18,383 bases of DNA from DAIOGN01 sp036745245 (GTDB taxonomy: Bacteria > Zixibacteria > MSB-5A5 > JAUVRN01), in the NCBI GenBank assembly GCA_036745245.1, contig DAIOGN010000064.1, forward strand, positions 1-18,383. Direction: 5' to 3'. Positions 1 through 9,004 of the stretch are shown here, one piece after another. The position numbers and the translations under genes were made by a program. Under the pieces are notes generated by a model. The model ran no database searches. It was not told where the DNA came from and saw nothing but the letters and a program-made list of their open reading frames with translations. The first letter of the stretch is position 1. Each line of letters opens with the position of its first letter.

Positions 1-1
1 C

Positions 2-250
2 GCTAGGGCTGCCGGTAAGCCCGTGATCGGCGGCGTGACGCGCCAGAAAGACTTGCTGGAGAGCGGCCGGGAACTGATCTTCCGGAACGTGATCTCAATG
101 TACAACCAGATGGATGGACTGCCCTGGGGGCTCGGGCCCGACTGTGCCATCGAGGCTACCACGCCCTACGAACACCTCGCGTGGGTGCAGAGCGCGCTGG
201 ACGAAGCGATCCGGGCGGACTCGCTGCCCCAACGTGAAAGTGCCGGATGA
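2..250 (+). CDS. C-terminal part of a probable uroporphyrinogen decarboxylase (URO-D) family protein (5'-truncated by window edge)
   Basis: The frame is open from the first bases of the window to the TGA at 248-250, so this is the last ~82 residues of a longer protein. The pattern GKPVIGGV...LLESG...DGLPWGLGPDC followed by a TPYEHL-type segment resembles the C-terminal barrel strands of the URO-D superfamily (GG.....LL.G, then a LxPxC..P..TP.EN-like stretch). That superfamily includes haem-pathway HemE and corrinoid-linked methyltransferases such as MtaA/CmuA. The 'TPYEH' departs from the usual 'PPEN' of HemE, which leans toward the methyltransferase-like branch. Its stop overlaps the start of the next gene by ATGA, so the two are probably co-translated. 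Family call is from memory of motifs; the active-site half is outside the window. Confidence 0.55.
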   Translation, partial: ARAAGKPVIGGVTRQKDLLESGRELIFRNVISMYNQMDGLPWGLGPDCAIEATTPYEHLAWVQSALDEAIRADSLPQRESAG

Positions 251-471
251 CAGATCTGACCGTGGTGATCGGGGAGACGGCGGGGAAGGTGTGGCGTCAT
301 CTGGCAGCCGAAGGCGAACAACCGCTCGCCACGCTTCACACAGCGCTGGGGGAATCGTCCGATCGCGTCCAGATGGCGGTGGGCTGGCTGGCGCGCGAAG
401 GCAAGATCCAGGTGCGCTCCGAGGGGGGCCGGGTGCAGGTCGCTCTCAAGGAAAACGACGAGAACTGGTAG
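247..471 (+). CDS. DUF2582-type winged helix-turn-helix protein
   Basis: A 74-residue protein whose pattern 'IGETAGKVW..L...GE..L..L...LG.....V..AVGWLAREGKI' matches the small DUF2582 winged-helix family: it starts IGE.AG.iW and carries the hallmark GWLAREGKI before a short beta wing (residues about 48-68). Full length for the family. ATG at 247 overlaps the upstream stop (ATGA), and the downstream oxidoreductase begins 3 nt after its stop, so it sits inside a compact operon. It presumably binds DNA or a partner protein, but no target can be read from the sequence. Function of the family is not well defined. Confidence 0.8.
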   Translation: MTDLTVVIGETAGKVWRHLAAEGEQPLATLHTALGESSDRVQMAVGWLAREGKIQVRSEGGRVQVALKENDENW

Positions 472-474
472 AGC

Positions 475-1629
475 ATGCCCACTCTCAAAGCGGATGTGGT
501 CGTCATCGGGGGGGGAATCGTGGGCACCGCACTGGCCTTCGAGCTGGCGCGGCGCGGCGCGGGCCGGGTGACGCTGTTGGAGCGTGAGCCGCTTTTGGGC
601 ACGGGGGCCACGGCGCGCTGCGCCGGCGGGATCCGGGCGCAGTTCTCAAGCGAAATCAACTGCAGAATCTCACAGCTCTCCGAGCGCATCTACATGAACT
701 TCGAGGCCGAGGTCGGGCTGCCCGCCGAGTACGACCAGGTGGGCTACATGTTCTGCCTAACCGAACCCGGCCACGTCGAGGCCTTCCGGCGCGACCTGGC
801 GATGTGGCAGAAGCTCGGGCTGCCTGCCGTGTGGCTCACTCCGGAGGACATTCACCGTCGCGTGCCCGAACTGGAGACGTCGGATGTGCTGGGCGGCACC
901 TACTGCAGTGACGACGGCCTGGCCGATTCGGGTGAATTCATGACGGCCTACGAAAAGCAGGCGCGGCGGCACGGCGTGCAGATTCTCACGGGTCATGCCG
1001 TCACCGGCGTGCGCACGTCGGGGGGACGGGTGAGCGCTGTGGAAGCCTCCGACACCGTAATCGAAACGGACCGCGCCGTGAACTGCGCCGGGCCGTACGC
1101 CGCGGAGATCGGCCGCTTCGCGGGTCTCGACCTCCCCATCGTGGCGCTCAAACGGCAGATCTGCAAGACGGCGCCACTCGATTGGGTGCGCGCCGATCTG
1201 CCCATGATCGTCGACGTCGGCTCAGGTCTCTACATGCACAAGGAGTCGGGGGGGATGCTCATGGGCTGGGCCGATCCGGCCACGGCTCCGGGCTACGATC
1301 AGTCCACCGATCCCGCTTACACCGACGAAATCATCATGCGGGCGCTGGCGCGCCTGCCGCAGCTGGAGACGGCGGCCATCACCAGCACGTGGGGCGGGCT
1401 CTACGAAACCACTCCGGATCACCACGCCATCATCGGGCCCGCGGACGGCCCGGAAGGATTCTGGATCTGCGCGGGGTTCTCCGGGCACGGCTTCATGCAC
1501 GCTCCCGGGGCCGCGCGCCTTCTGGCCGAGTGGCTCACCGACGGCAAACCGTCCTTCGATCTCTCACGGTTGAGAGTCTCGCGCTTCGCCGAAGCGCGCG
1601 GCCTGGTCCACGAAGCCAACGTAATCTGA
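475..1629 (+). CDS. FAD-dependent oxidoreductase, DAO family (sarcosine oxidase beta / glycine oxidase-like)
   Basis: 384 residues. The N-terminus 'ADVVVIGGGIVGTALAFELA' (residues 6-25) is a Rossmann beta-alpha-beta with GxGxxG at G12-G17, and the downstream acid ERE fits the FAD ribose contact. The C-terminus has 'GLYETTPDHHAIIGP' and 'ICAGFSGHGFMHAPGAARLLAE', the signature of the DAO family of flavin amine oxidases, closest by eye to SoxB/glycine-oxidase-like proteins. Such enzymes oxidise secondary amines or amino acids such as sarcosine or proline; the substrate here cannot be assigned. No signal peptide, so cytoplasmic. It follows the URO-D-like gene and DUF2582 gene with a 3-nt gap, suggesting a shared transcript, possibly for methylated-amine or C1 use (inference). 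The gene ends 16 bp before the convergent mogA. Confidence 0.85.
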   Translation: MPTLKADVVVIGGGIVGTALAFELARRGAGRVTLLEREPLLGTGATARCAGGIRAQFSSEINCRISQLSERIYMNFEAEVGLPAEYDQVGYMFCLTEPGHVEAFRRDLAMWQKLGLPAVWLTPEDIHRRVPELETSDVLGGTYCSDDGLADSGEFMTAYEKQARRHGVQILTGHAVTGVRTSGGRVSAVEASDTVIETDRAVNCAGPYAAEIGRFAGLDLPIVALKRQICKTAPLDWVRADLPMIVDVGSGLYMHKESGGMLMGWADPATAPGYDQSTDPAYTDEIIMRALARLPQLETAAITSTWGGLYETTPDHHAIIGPADGPEGFWICAGFSGHGFMHAPGAARLLAEWLTDGKPSFDLSRLRVSRFAEARGLVHEANVI

Positions 1630-1645
1630 CCGCCCCGCCCAAAGT

Positions 1646-2146
1646 CTACGGGTGCGGATGCTGTTCTCCCAGAAGCAACCGGCAGGCGTGTACCACCACG
1701 CTTGAAACCACCGGCCAGAGTTGTTCGATGGCTTTGGGTTGTCCGGGGAAATTCACGATCAGTGTACTCCCCCGGCTGCCGGCTTCGCCGCGGCCAATCA
1801 TTCCGGCCGGGGTGTGTTTGAGCGACTCCGTGCGCAGCGCCTCGCTGATGCCGGGGAAGGGGCGCTCGAGCACCATGCGTGTGGCCTCCGGCGTGACGTC
1901 GCGCGGAGCCGCGCCCGTGCCGCCCGTGGTCACGATGAGCGACACGCCGAGTTCATCCGACCAATGCAGAAGCTTCTTCGCGATCGCGAGCTTGTCGTCG
2001 GGCAGCACGGCCTGCTCCACCACACGGAATCCCAGGTCGTTTGCGAATCGTGCCAAAAGCGGCCCCGACAGATCGGGCGCACCCTGCGAGCAGCGGTCGG
2101 AGGCCGTCAGCACGGCCACTGTGAGTTCCCTGGCGGCGTCCTTCAT
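1646..2146 (-). CDS. mogA: Molybdopterin adenylyltransferase (MogA/MoaB family)
   Basis: 166 residues from the ATG at 2146. 'LTVAVLTASDRCSQGAPDLSG' near the N-terminus and 'LIVTTGGTGAAPRDVTPEAT' in the middle are the MPT-binding motifs of MogA/MoaB, which adenylate molybdopterin before molybdenum insertion. Further marks are 'FPGISEALRTES' and 'LIVNFPGQPKAIEQ'. The longer frame begins at 2176, but I chose 2146 because its ATG overlaps the TGA of the upstream gene (ATGA), with AGGAG 12 nt upstream. MogA and MoaB cannot be separated on sequence alone. It is last in the purF operon; its frame ends 16 bp from the convergent oxidoreductase. No other Mo-cofactor gene is in the window. Confidence 0.85.
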   Translation of the reverse strand: MKDAARELTVAVLTASDRCSQGAPDLSGPLLARFANDLGFRVVEQAVLPDDKLAIAKKLLHWSDELGVSLIVTTGGTGAAPRDVTPEATRMVLERPFPGISEALRTESLKHTPAGMIGRGEAGSRGSTLIVNFPGQPKAIEQLWPVVSSVVVHACRLLLGEQHPHP

Positions 2147-2837
2147 GGGTGAGAGGCGCTCCTGCGGACAATGCAACGGCCCCCGGCCAGGCAGATGCGA
2201 GCGGCCCGCCCCGATTCATAGCCGATCGTCACCAGTTCCTTGCCGGCCGCCTGAAGCTGAAGCGTGTCGGGGGAAAGTGCATGCAAACGTCCCGGCAGCT
2301 GCGTCACCACTTCCGTCTGCGGCTGGATGCGCACGAGCGTGACCGACGTCTCCGAGATGGGCCACCATGTATCGCACAGCGCACAGATGGCGTCGTACGG
2401 CACAGCGTCCTCCGACCAGGGAATCCACGCGTCCGTGGTGGTCTCACCGCTTGCCAGGAACCTGGCGCTGTCTCCGTGCGGCTCCACTTTGATCGCTTTG
2501 CCCGCCGACAGAAGCGCAAAATTGCGGCAGACGCCCTGGCTGTCGATGTCGATGAAGAGCCGCCAGACCAGGGAGTCCCCCTGCGAATGCACCACGCGGT
2601 AGCGTTCCCGTCCATCCGTGACGCGACTGACACGCCACACGGAGTCGCCGGGCGAGGCGAACTCCCAGTGAACCGCATCCGCCTGTTCAAAGGGAGAATC
2701 GAGCACCGACAGTTCGGCNNNNNNNNNNATGAGGTCCCCGCCGTCCAGTCGGAATAGCGCGACGGCCGGCTGCTCTGCCACCACAGATAGCCCACGCACC
2801 CCAGAAGGAGCACGAGAAACAATTGTCGTCGGGCCAT
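2143..2837 (-). CDS. Hypothetical membrane-anchored protein interrupted by a scaffold gap
   Basis: I do not recognise this family. Read from ATG 2837, the N-terminus 'MARRQLFLVLLLGCVGYLWW' is a short basic start and one hydrophobic segment, i.e. a signal anchor, so the rest would lie outside the cytoplasmic membrane. The gap at 2719-2728 follows after about 36 residues; beyond it a different frame runs open for ~190 codons to the TGA at 2143. That part is Trp-rich, beta-like ('DSVWRVSRVTDGRERYRVVH', 'VWRLFIDIDSQGVCRNFALL'). The frame change at the gap means the real gap length is not 10 nt modulo 3, or that a GTG at 2799 in the downstream frame is the true start. It begins 18 bp after purF and overlaps mogA by ATGA, so it belongs to that operon. 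Confidence 0.6.
2719..2728. other. Scaffold gap (10 N)
   Basis: Ten consecutive N characters inside the hypothetical gene between purF and mogA. A round length of 10, repeated at the second gap, suggests an arbitrary placeholder; the reading frame on either side agrees only if the true length differs. Confidence 0.95.
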
Positions 2838-2855
2838 GGAAAGGTGGAGGCCGCC

Positions 2856-4271
<1,416 letters not shown>

Positions 4272-4275
4272 GTGA

Positions 4276-4281
4276 CCCTCC
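4276..4281 (-). promoter_or_regulatory. Shine-Dalgarno site deciding the purF start
   Basis: On the minus strand GGAGGG lies just upstream of the GTG at 4271-4269 (GGAGGGTCACGTG). It supports the GTG start that leaves a short propeptide before the catalytic cysteine. Confidence 0.75.
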
Positions 4282-4296
4282 GTCCAGGGAGCGCGT

Positions 4297-4324
4297 AATA
4301 TAGTCCGGTCCTCCCGACCGTCAA
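4297..4324 (-). promoter_or_regulatory. Sigma-70-type promoter of the purF operon
   Basis: On the minus strand TTGACG (4324-4319) and TATATT (4302-4297) are separated by 16 nt, a near-consensus housekeeping promoter. The predicted transcription start near 4290 gives a leader of about 20 nt to the purF GTG. No PurR-type operator or riboswitch was recognised around it. Confidence 0.7.
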
Positions 4325-4443
4325 GAAGAGACGGCTTGTGCACGTCTTTGCGGCATTTGACGGGTGCCCGCTGTGCACCGCGCGCACAGTCAGACCTACC
4401 GGCGCGGCCGCACCATAGTGTGGAGCTAAGACCAAAGGAGGGG

Positions 4444-4536
4444 GTGACATACGCGCCTCAGAATCGCGCCCGCGCGCCCGGACGGCCTGCGCGGCCGAGG
4501 GGCCTGTGGCACTGGTTTTGCTCAGAGTGCATGTGA
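4444..4536 (+). other. Possible 30-codon leader ORF upstream of the DHp protein
   Basis: A GTG at 4444 opens a 30-codon frame ending at TGA 4536, six bases before the ATG of the next gene. It follows a strong AAAGGAGGGG, and the peptide ends in 'LWHWFCSECM'. The Shine-Dalgarno core is only about 2 nt from the GTG, which is too close for efficient starts, and the middle is Arg/Pro-rich as random high-G+C DNA often is. The rest of the 4325-4541 interval shows no convincing promoter for the plus-strand genes. Confidence 0.2.
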
Positions 4537-4541
4537 GCGTT

Positions 4542-5288
4542 ATGTCTGAATTGGAAGCACGTTATCTCGCACTCTTGCGCCTCCTTCTGGCGGCGGGAGG
4601 AAAATCGCTCGACCTGTCCGCGGTGTTGGAGTCTGTGTGTGCCGCCGTGGGCCTGGATGGCTGCGCACTCTTGAATGCCCCCTTCGATTCCGAGCCGGTG
4701 GCGATCGCCGGTCAGGAGGAAGCTCAGGCGACTCTGCGCGACCAGGCGCAATCCCTCTGGCAGAATCTGTCACGCGATCACGTGGAGTCCGCCTTCCTGC
4801 AACTCAAGGTGGAGGGCGTTCCGCATTCACTCTTCGCCTACCCGCTCTGGTCGGGCGACGACGTGTCCGGCTGCGTTCTTGGCCTGGCGCACGGCCGCCG
4901 CAACCTGGCCGTGGAGGAGGACTTCTTGCTGGCTCTCGTGACGGCCCTGGCGGCCGCCACGGGAGGGCAGATCGCTCCCGGGGCCGGAGAACTGCGCGAA
5001 GCCATCGAACAGGCGCGCCGTTCGGCGATTCTCGAGACGGCCATCGCGGTGAATCACGAGGTGAACAACCCGCTCACGGCCGTGCTCGGCAACACGCAGC
5101 TGTTGCTCCTTCAGGCCGAGGGGCTCGACGAGAAAACGAAGAAGCGCCTCCTCGACATCGAGAAAAGCGCCCTGCGCATCAAGGACGTAACGCAGAAACT
5201 GCTCAAGAATCGCCCATTCCGCACCACCGAATACCCCGGCGGCCTGCGCATGCTCGATCTCTCCGGGTCCGAAGACGACGAGAGCTAG
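4542..5288 (+). CDS. GAF-like sensor with histidine-kinase DHp (HisKA) domain but no ATPase domain
   Basis: 248 residues. Residues ~5-145 look like a GAF-type sensor domain ('LDLSAVLESVCAAVGLDGCALL', then 'AYPLWSGDDVSGCVLGLAHG'). Residues ~160-225 are a DHp helical hairpin with the H-box 'AIAVNHEVNNPLTAVLGNTQ', phospho-acceptor His172. The protein stops soon after 'EYPGGLRMLDL'; no N, G1 or G2 boxes of a HATPase_c domain follow, and only 124 bp separate it from the next gene, so a frameshifted kinase core cannot be hidden there. It could be a phosphotransfer protein phosphorylated by another kinase, or a phosphatase/sensor for the adjacent regulator. Start is uncertain: GTG 4506 is an in-frame alternative and ATG 4542 has only a weak ribosome site. 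Soluble, no membrane segments. Confidence 0.75.
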   Translation: MSELEARYLALLRLLLAAGGKSLDLSAVLESVCAAVGLDGCALLNAPFDSEPVAIAGQEEAQATLRDQAQSLWQNLSRDHVESAFLQLKVEGVPHSLFAYPLWSGDDVSGCVLGLAHGRRNLAVEEDFLLALVTALAAATGGQIAPGAGELREAIEQARRSAILETAIAVNHEVNNPLTAVLGNTQLLLLQAEGLDEKTKKRLLDIEKSALRIKDVTQKLLKNRPFRTTEYPGGLRMLDLSGSEDDES

Positions 5289-5333
5289 CTCTCACGCCTT
5301 TCGTCAACTCCCACGCGTAATTGTTGAACAGTT

Positions 5334-5354
5334 CGTCCGGCGGCGCACCGGACG
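5334..5354. repeat. Inverted repeat between the DHp gene and the response regulator
   Basis: CGTCCGG and CCGGACG form a perfect 7-bp stem around a 7-nt loop in the 124-bp intergenic region 5289-5412. There is no T-tract after it, so it is not a typical intrinsic terminator. It could be an mRNA hairpin or an operator, or chance in G+C-rich DNA. Confidence 0.35.
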
Positions 5355-5412
5355 TGCCGCGGTATTCCACTGCAATCTGCAGTCTGTGCGCGGAGTGCCG
5401 ATACTTCTGGAT

Positions 5413-6783
5413 ATGACGGACTCCGCCGCTCGGCCGCGCATCCTCGTGGTGGATGACGAGGAAAACCTCTGCGCCTTCATGAAGCTCATGCTCGCCAAGG
5501 AAGGCTACGACGTGACCACCACGGTCTCCGCCACCGAGGCGCTCGAGCTGTTGTCGGATGACGGAATGGACCTGGTGTTCACCGACCTCATGATGCCGGA
5601 GATGAACGGCCTCGAGCTGGTGCGCAAACTGCGCGAGCTGCGGCCCGAGATGGAGTGCGTGGTGATGACGGCCTACGCGTCGGTGGACTCGGCCATCGAG
5701 GCCCTCAAGCTGGGCGCCGCCGACTACATCACCAAGCCGTTCAATCTGGAGGAGCTCAAGATCATCGTACGGCAGCTGCTCTCGCGCCGTCGCATGGAGG
5801 AGGAGAACAAGCGCCTGCACGCGGAGCTGGGCGATCGCACCACCCTGGACCGCTTCATCGGCACCAGTGCCTCGGTGGCGCAGCTCAAGGAGCTCGTGAC
5901 GCGCGTGGCCTCCACCGAATCCACCGTGCTGATCCGCGGCGAGAGCGGTACGGGCAAGGAGCTGGTCGCACGCTCTATCCACTCCCTGTCGAGCCGCCGC
6001 GAAGCAGCCTTCGTGAGCCTCAACTGCGCGGCTCTCCCCGACACGCTTCTGGAGAGCGAACTCTTCGGCCATGTGAAAGGGAGCTTCACGGGCGCGGTGA
6101 AAGACAAGGACGGTCTGTTCAAAGCCGCCGCCGGCGGCACGTTCTTTCTCGACGAGATCGGGGAAGCCAGCCCTGCCATTCAGGTGAAGCTCCTCCGCGC
6201 CCTCGAGGAAAAGGTGATTACGCCCGTGGGTTCCACCTCCCCCGAGGACGTGGACGTGCGGTTGCTCGCGGCCACGAATGTGGATCTCGAGGAACTGGTG
6301 AAGGAGGGGCGGTTCCGCGCGGACCTGTACTACCGGCTCAACGTCATCCCGCTCTTCATTCCGCCGTTGCGCGATCGCAAGGACGACATCCCGATGCTCG
6401 TGGATCATTTCCGGCACCGCATCGCGGAGCGCACCTCGTCGGAGCCCAAGCAGATCAACCAGGAGGCCATGGCGGCCCTGCTCAGTTATGGCTGGCCCGG
6501 CAACGTGCGCGAACTGGAGCACATGCTGGAACGCGCCATCCTGTTCGCCAAGGGCAAGCGCGTGTCCGCTTCCGACTTTCCGGAGAAGCTGCGCATCAAC
6601 ACACCGCAACCCGTGGCCCACGATGAACGAGCCGCCACGCCCACGCTGGAGACCATCGAGAAGGCGTACATCGCCTGGGTTCTGCAGCAGACCGGCGGGC
6701 AGAAGGCCAAGGCCGCGTCGATCCTCGGCATCGACAGCTCCACCTTGTACCGCAAGATCGACCGCTACGGTTTGAAGCGATGA
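5413..6783 (+). CDS. NtrC-family sigma-54-dependent response regulator (PilR/AtoC-like)
   Basis: 456 residues from ATG 5413. Receiver domain residues ~9-122: acidic pair D14-D15, phospho-acceptor D58 in 'MDLVFTDLMMP', T86 and K108 ('ITKPF'). AAA+ sigma-54 domain ~148-375: Walker A 'GESGTGKE' (176-183), sigma-54 contact loop 'GSFTGA' (223-228, the common Ala-to-Ser variant of GAFTGA), Walker B 'FFLDEIGE'. The C-terminal Fis-type helix-turn-helix includes 'AASILGIDSSTLYRKIDRYG'. All key residues are intact, so it should activate sigma-54 RNA polymerase when phosphorylated. It follows the DHp protein, overlaps the DUF2723 gene by ATGA, and lies 2 kb upstream of the pilin genes. PilR is a fair analogy, but orthology is not proven. 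The usable Shine-Dalgarno is weak. Confidence 0.9.
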   Translation: MTDSAARPRILVVDDEENLCAFMKLMLAKEGYDVTTTVSATEALELLSDDGMDLVFTDLMMPEMNGLELVRKLRELRPEMECVVMTAYASVDSAIEALKLGAADYITKPFNLEELKIIVRQLLSRRRMEEENKRLHAELGDRTTLDRFIGTSASVAQLKELVTRVASTESTVLIRGESGTGKELVARSIHSLSSRREAAFVSLNCAALPDTLLESELFGHVKGSFTGAVKDKDGLFKAAAGGTFFLDEIGEASPAIQVKLLRALEEKVITPVGSTSPEDVDVRLLAATNVDLEELVKEGRFRADLYYRLNVIPLFIPPLRDRKDDIPMLVDHFRHRIAERTSSEPKQINQEAMAALLSYGWPGNVRELEHMLERAILFAKGKRVSASDFPEKLRINTPQPVAHDERAATPTLETIEKAYIAWVLQQTGGQKAKAASILGIDSSTLYRKIDRYGLKR

Positions 6784-8615
6784 CCGACCCGGCCGCCCCC
6801 CTTGCGGCCGTCTATCCACTGCGCGACCGGCGCATCTGGGGCGGCACGACCTACCCGTGGGCTCTCGCGCTCGGGATCCCCACGCTTCTCCTCTATCTGG
6901 TGAGCCTGTCCCCGGCCGTGGGCTGGTGGGATTCGGGCGAGCTGCTCGCCTGCGCCAGTACACTGTCCGTCGCGCACCGTCCCGGGTTCCCGTTGTACGT
7001 GATCGTGGGTCGGCTCACGTTCGGCTGGCTCGACGATCCCCGCTGGCTCGCCAACGCGTTCTCGGCCTTCACCGCCGCCACGGCTCTGGTGATCCTGTGG
7101 CGCAGCCTGTGTCTGTTCGCGGGCGACCGGCCCGCCACGCGGGTGTGGGTGGCGATCGGCGGACTTCTGGTGGCCGCCTGCCCGCTCTACTTTCGCCAGG
7201 CGATCCGCATCGAAGTGTACGCTCCCGTGTACGCCTGCCTGGCGTGCGCCCTGCTGCTTGCTGCCGCCGCGCAGAGGGCGCCCGATCCGCCCACTGCGAT
7301 GCGACGCTTTCTCCTGTCGATCTACCTGGTGTCATTGGCCTTCTGCCTGCACAGCGCTGTCGCGGCGCCCGTGGGAGTCGTGGTGGCCGGGCTGTTCGCC
7401 TGGGGTCGCTTTCGCCCGTCGTTTCGGCAATGGGCGCTCGCTTGTGTGTGCTTCGCGCTCGGACTTTCGATCTACCTCTACGTGCCGCTGCGGGCGCCCC
7501 TGTCGCCCTACGTGTGGGGACAGCCCGAGAGTCTCAGCGGATTCTTCGCGTACTTCACGGCGTCCGATGCACACGGCATCATTGCGCGCGAAGCCTCGGG
7601 CACGCTGACGCGGGTATTCGAGCTGTGCAGTGTCATTGCGCACCAGACGTCGCCTTTGCTCCTGTGGGCCGGAGTGTGCGGAGTGGTGTGGAGCGTGGCG
7701 CGGGGCAACGGTCTGGGAAGTGCGCCCCTGGTTCTGGGCGGGTTCGGCCTGCTCGTGGCGGCCTCCGTCGTGTCGTACGTGATCGACGACAACGCCGACA
7801 TGCACGCCTATCTCGTGCCCGTACTCTGGGCCCTGTGGTGGGGCTGGGCGCGACTGGATCCCGGTTCGTGGAGCGTGCGTGAGAACGGTTCGCGCGTGGT
7901 GCGAGCGGCCTGCGTGATCATTCCGTTTGTCGCGCTTGGCTCAGCCTTCGTGCACACAGGCGAGAGCTACAGAGAGATGCGACCCCTGCGTCTCGGACTC
8001 TCCGATCAGTGGGGCACGGAGATTCTCAAGAGCGCGCGACCCGGGGATCTCCTGATCCTGCAGGACGCCAACACCGACTTTCTACTGCGCGGGTTGTCAC
8101 AGGCGGGGATGGGGACAGGCGTCACCGTGCTCAACGCCTCTCTGGCCGAAAGCGAGTGGTATCGCCTCTGGTGGGAAAGCCGGCATGGCGTGACGAGCGA
8201 CTCACAGCCTGCGCCTGAGTGGGTGCGGGGCATCGCACAGGAATGGTCGGCTCGCGGCCGCGTGCTCGTGGACTTTGGCATACCGGGCTTCCCCCCGGAG
8301 GAGCTGGCTCCGCTGGGGATGGTGGGTCTCTGGGACTCCACAGCTGCCAGCGGCAGCATTTCTGATGTACCCGTGTGGCACCCGGCAGGCGCCGAGGACG
8401 ACCCCGAGTGCGTACGAAGCGCCGTGTGGTTTTACTACAGGCTGGCCCTCTTTCACCGTGAGCGCGGCTTTGCTTCCCTCGCCATGCAGGCACTGGAATT
8501 AGGTCTCACCTGGGCGCCCGGAGAGGAAACTCTCACGCGGGAACGTGCGCAGCTGGCCCTGGATACTGAACTGTGGGGCGCCCAACCCGAGGGACACCTT
8601 TCCGGCACACCCTGA
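6780..8615 (+). CDS. DUF2723 (TMEM260-like) polytopic membrane protein, candidate GT-C glycosyltransferase
   Basis: 611 residues. The first ~390 residues hold many hydrophobic helices; residues 49-72 read 'GWWDSGELLACASTLSVAHR' and then PGFPLY, matching the DUF2723 signature (W-D-x-G-E ... H-x-P-G-x-P-L), with D51, E54 and H66 as the conserved polar set in the first extracytoplasmic loop. Residues ~395-611 are soluble and end in a helical, TPR-like stretch. The human member TMEM260 is an O-mannosyltransferase, so a GT-C role using a lipid-linked sugar is a family-based inference; it is shorter than many Bacteroidetes members. ATG 6780 overlaps the response-regulator stop, so it is co-translated with the regulator. 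The three pilin genes follow, and a second DUF2723 gene lies beyond them. Confidence 0.8.
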   Translation: MTDPAAPLAAVYPLRDRRIWGGTTYPWALALGIPTLLLYLVSLSPAVGWWDSGELLACASTLSVAHRPGFPLYVIVGRLTFGWLDDPRWLANAFSAFTAATALVILWRSLCLFAGDRPATRVWVAIGGLLVAACPLYFRQAIRIEVYAPVYACLACALLLAAAAQRAPDPPTAMRRFLLSIYLVSLAFCLHSAVAAPVGVVVAGLFAWGRFRPSFRQWALACVCFALGLSIYLYVPLRAPLSPYVWGQPESLSGFFAYFTASDAHGIIAREASGTLTRVFELCSVIAHQTSPLLLWAGVCGVVWSVARGNGLGSAPLVLGGFGLLVAASVVSYVIDDNADMHAYLVPVLWALWWGWARLDPGSWSVRENGSRVVRAACVIIPFVALGSAFVHTGESYREMRPLRLGLSDQWGTEILKSARPGDLLILQDANTDFLLRGLSQAGMGTGVTVLNASLAESEWYRLWWESRHGVTSDSQPAPEWVRGIAQEWSARGRVLVDFGIPGFPPEELAPLGMVGLWDSTAASGSISDVPVWHPAGAEDDPECVRSAVWFYYRLALFHRERGFASLAMQALELGLTWAPGEETLTRERAQLALDTELWGAQPEGHLSGTP

Positions 8616-8772
8616 TCCACATTCTGAAAAGCCCCTCCGGACCACGCATAATGCGAAGTTCCGCTCAGGCTGCAATGGGATCCGGCGCTCCTTTTCTGCA
8701 CAGGTCCGGAAGCGAATTCGCAACCGCAACTCCCGCTGTGCTTTGACCCCGTTCAGAATCGGCACCGTGGCT

Positions 8773-8788
8773 TGGCATCCCGGTCGCT
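8773..8788 (+). promoter_or_regulatory. Candidate sigma-54 (-24/-12) promoter of the first pilin gene
   Basis: TGGCATCCCGGTCGCT keeps the invariant GG and GC with 10 nt between them and departs from the TGGCAC-N5-TTGC consensus at two positions. It shares GGCATnCCGGTnGC with the element before the third pilin gene. The predicted start near 8799 leaves a leader of only ~16 nt, which is short. The rest of 8616-8814 contains a weaker GG-N10-GC match at 8708-8721, an 11-bp palindrome CGCATAATGCG at 8645-8655, and nothing else recognised. Confidence 0.4.
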
Positions 8789-8994
8789 CTACAGCCATGC
8801 GAAGGAGAGCCATCATGGTACGTCAACTTGTAAACCGACGCGGCTTCACCCTGATCGAGCTCATGATCGTGGTGGTGATCATCAGCATTCTTGCCACCCT
8901 GGCCATACCGCGGTTCATGGCGGCCAACACGCGCGCCAAGCAGTCGGAGGCCAAACAGGTTCTGAAGCAGATCTACACGATGCAGCAGGCCTAC

Positions 8995-9004
8995 NNNNNN
9001 NNNN
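8995..9004. other. Scaffold gap (10 N) inside the first pilin gene
   Basis: Ten N characters immediately after the codons for MQQAY of pilin 1. Repeated pilin sequences nearby are a plausible cause of the contig break here. Confidence 0.95.

Noticed and set aside
1182..2342. Long plus-strand open frame across the end of the oxidoreductase and mogA
   Set aside because: It is Arg/Gly/His-rich shadow translation over two clearly conserved genes in other frames.
4357..4362. TTGACG as a -35 box for the plus-strand DHp gene
   Set aside because: No acceptable -10 box at 15-19 nt downstream.
5203..6963. 586-codon minus-strand frame opposite the response regulator
   Set aside because: Antisense shadow in high-G+C DNA; the plus strand has an intact NtrC-type protein with all motifs.
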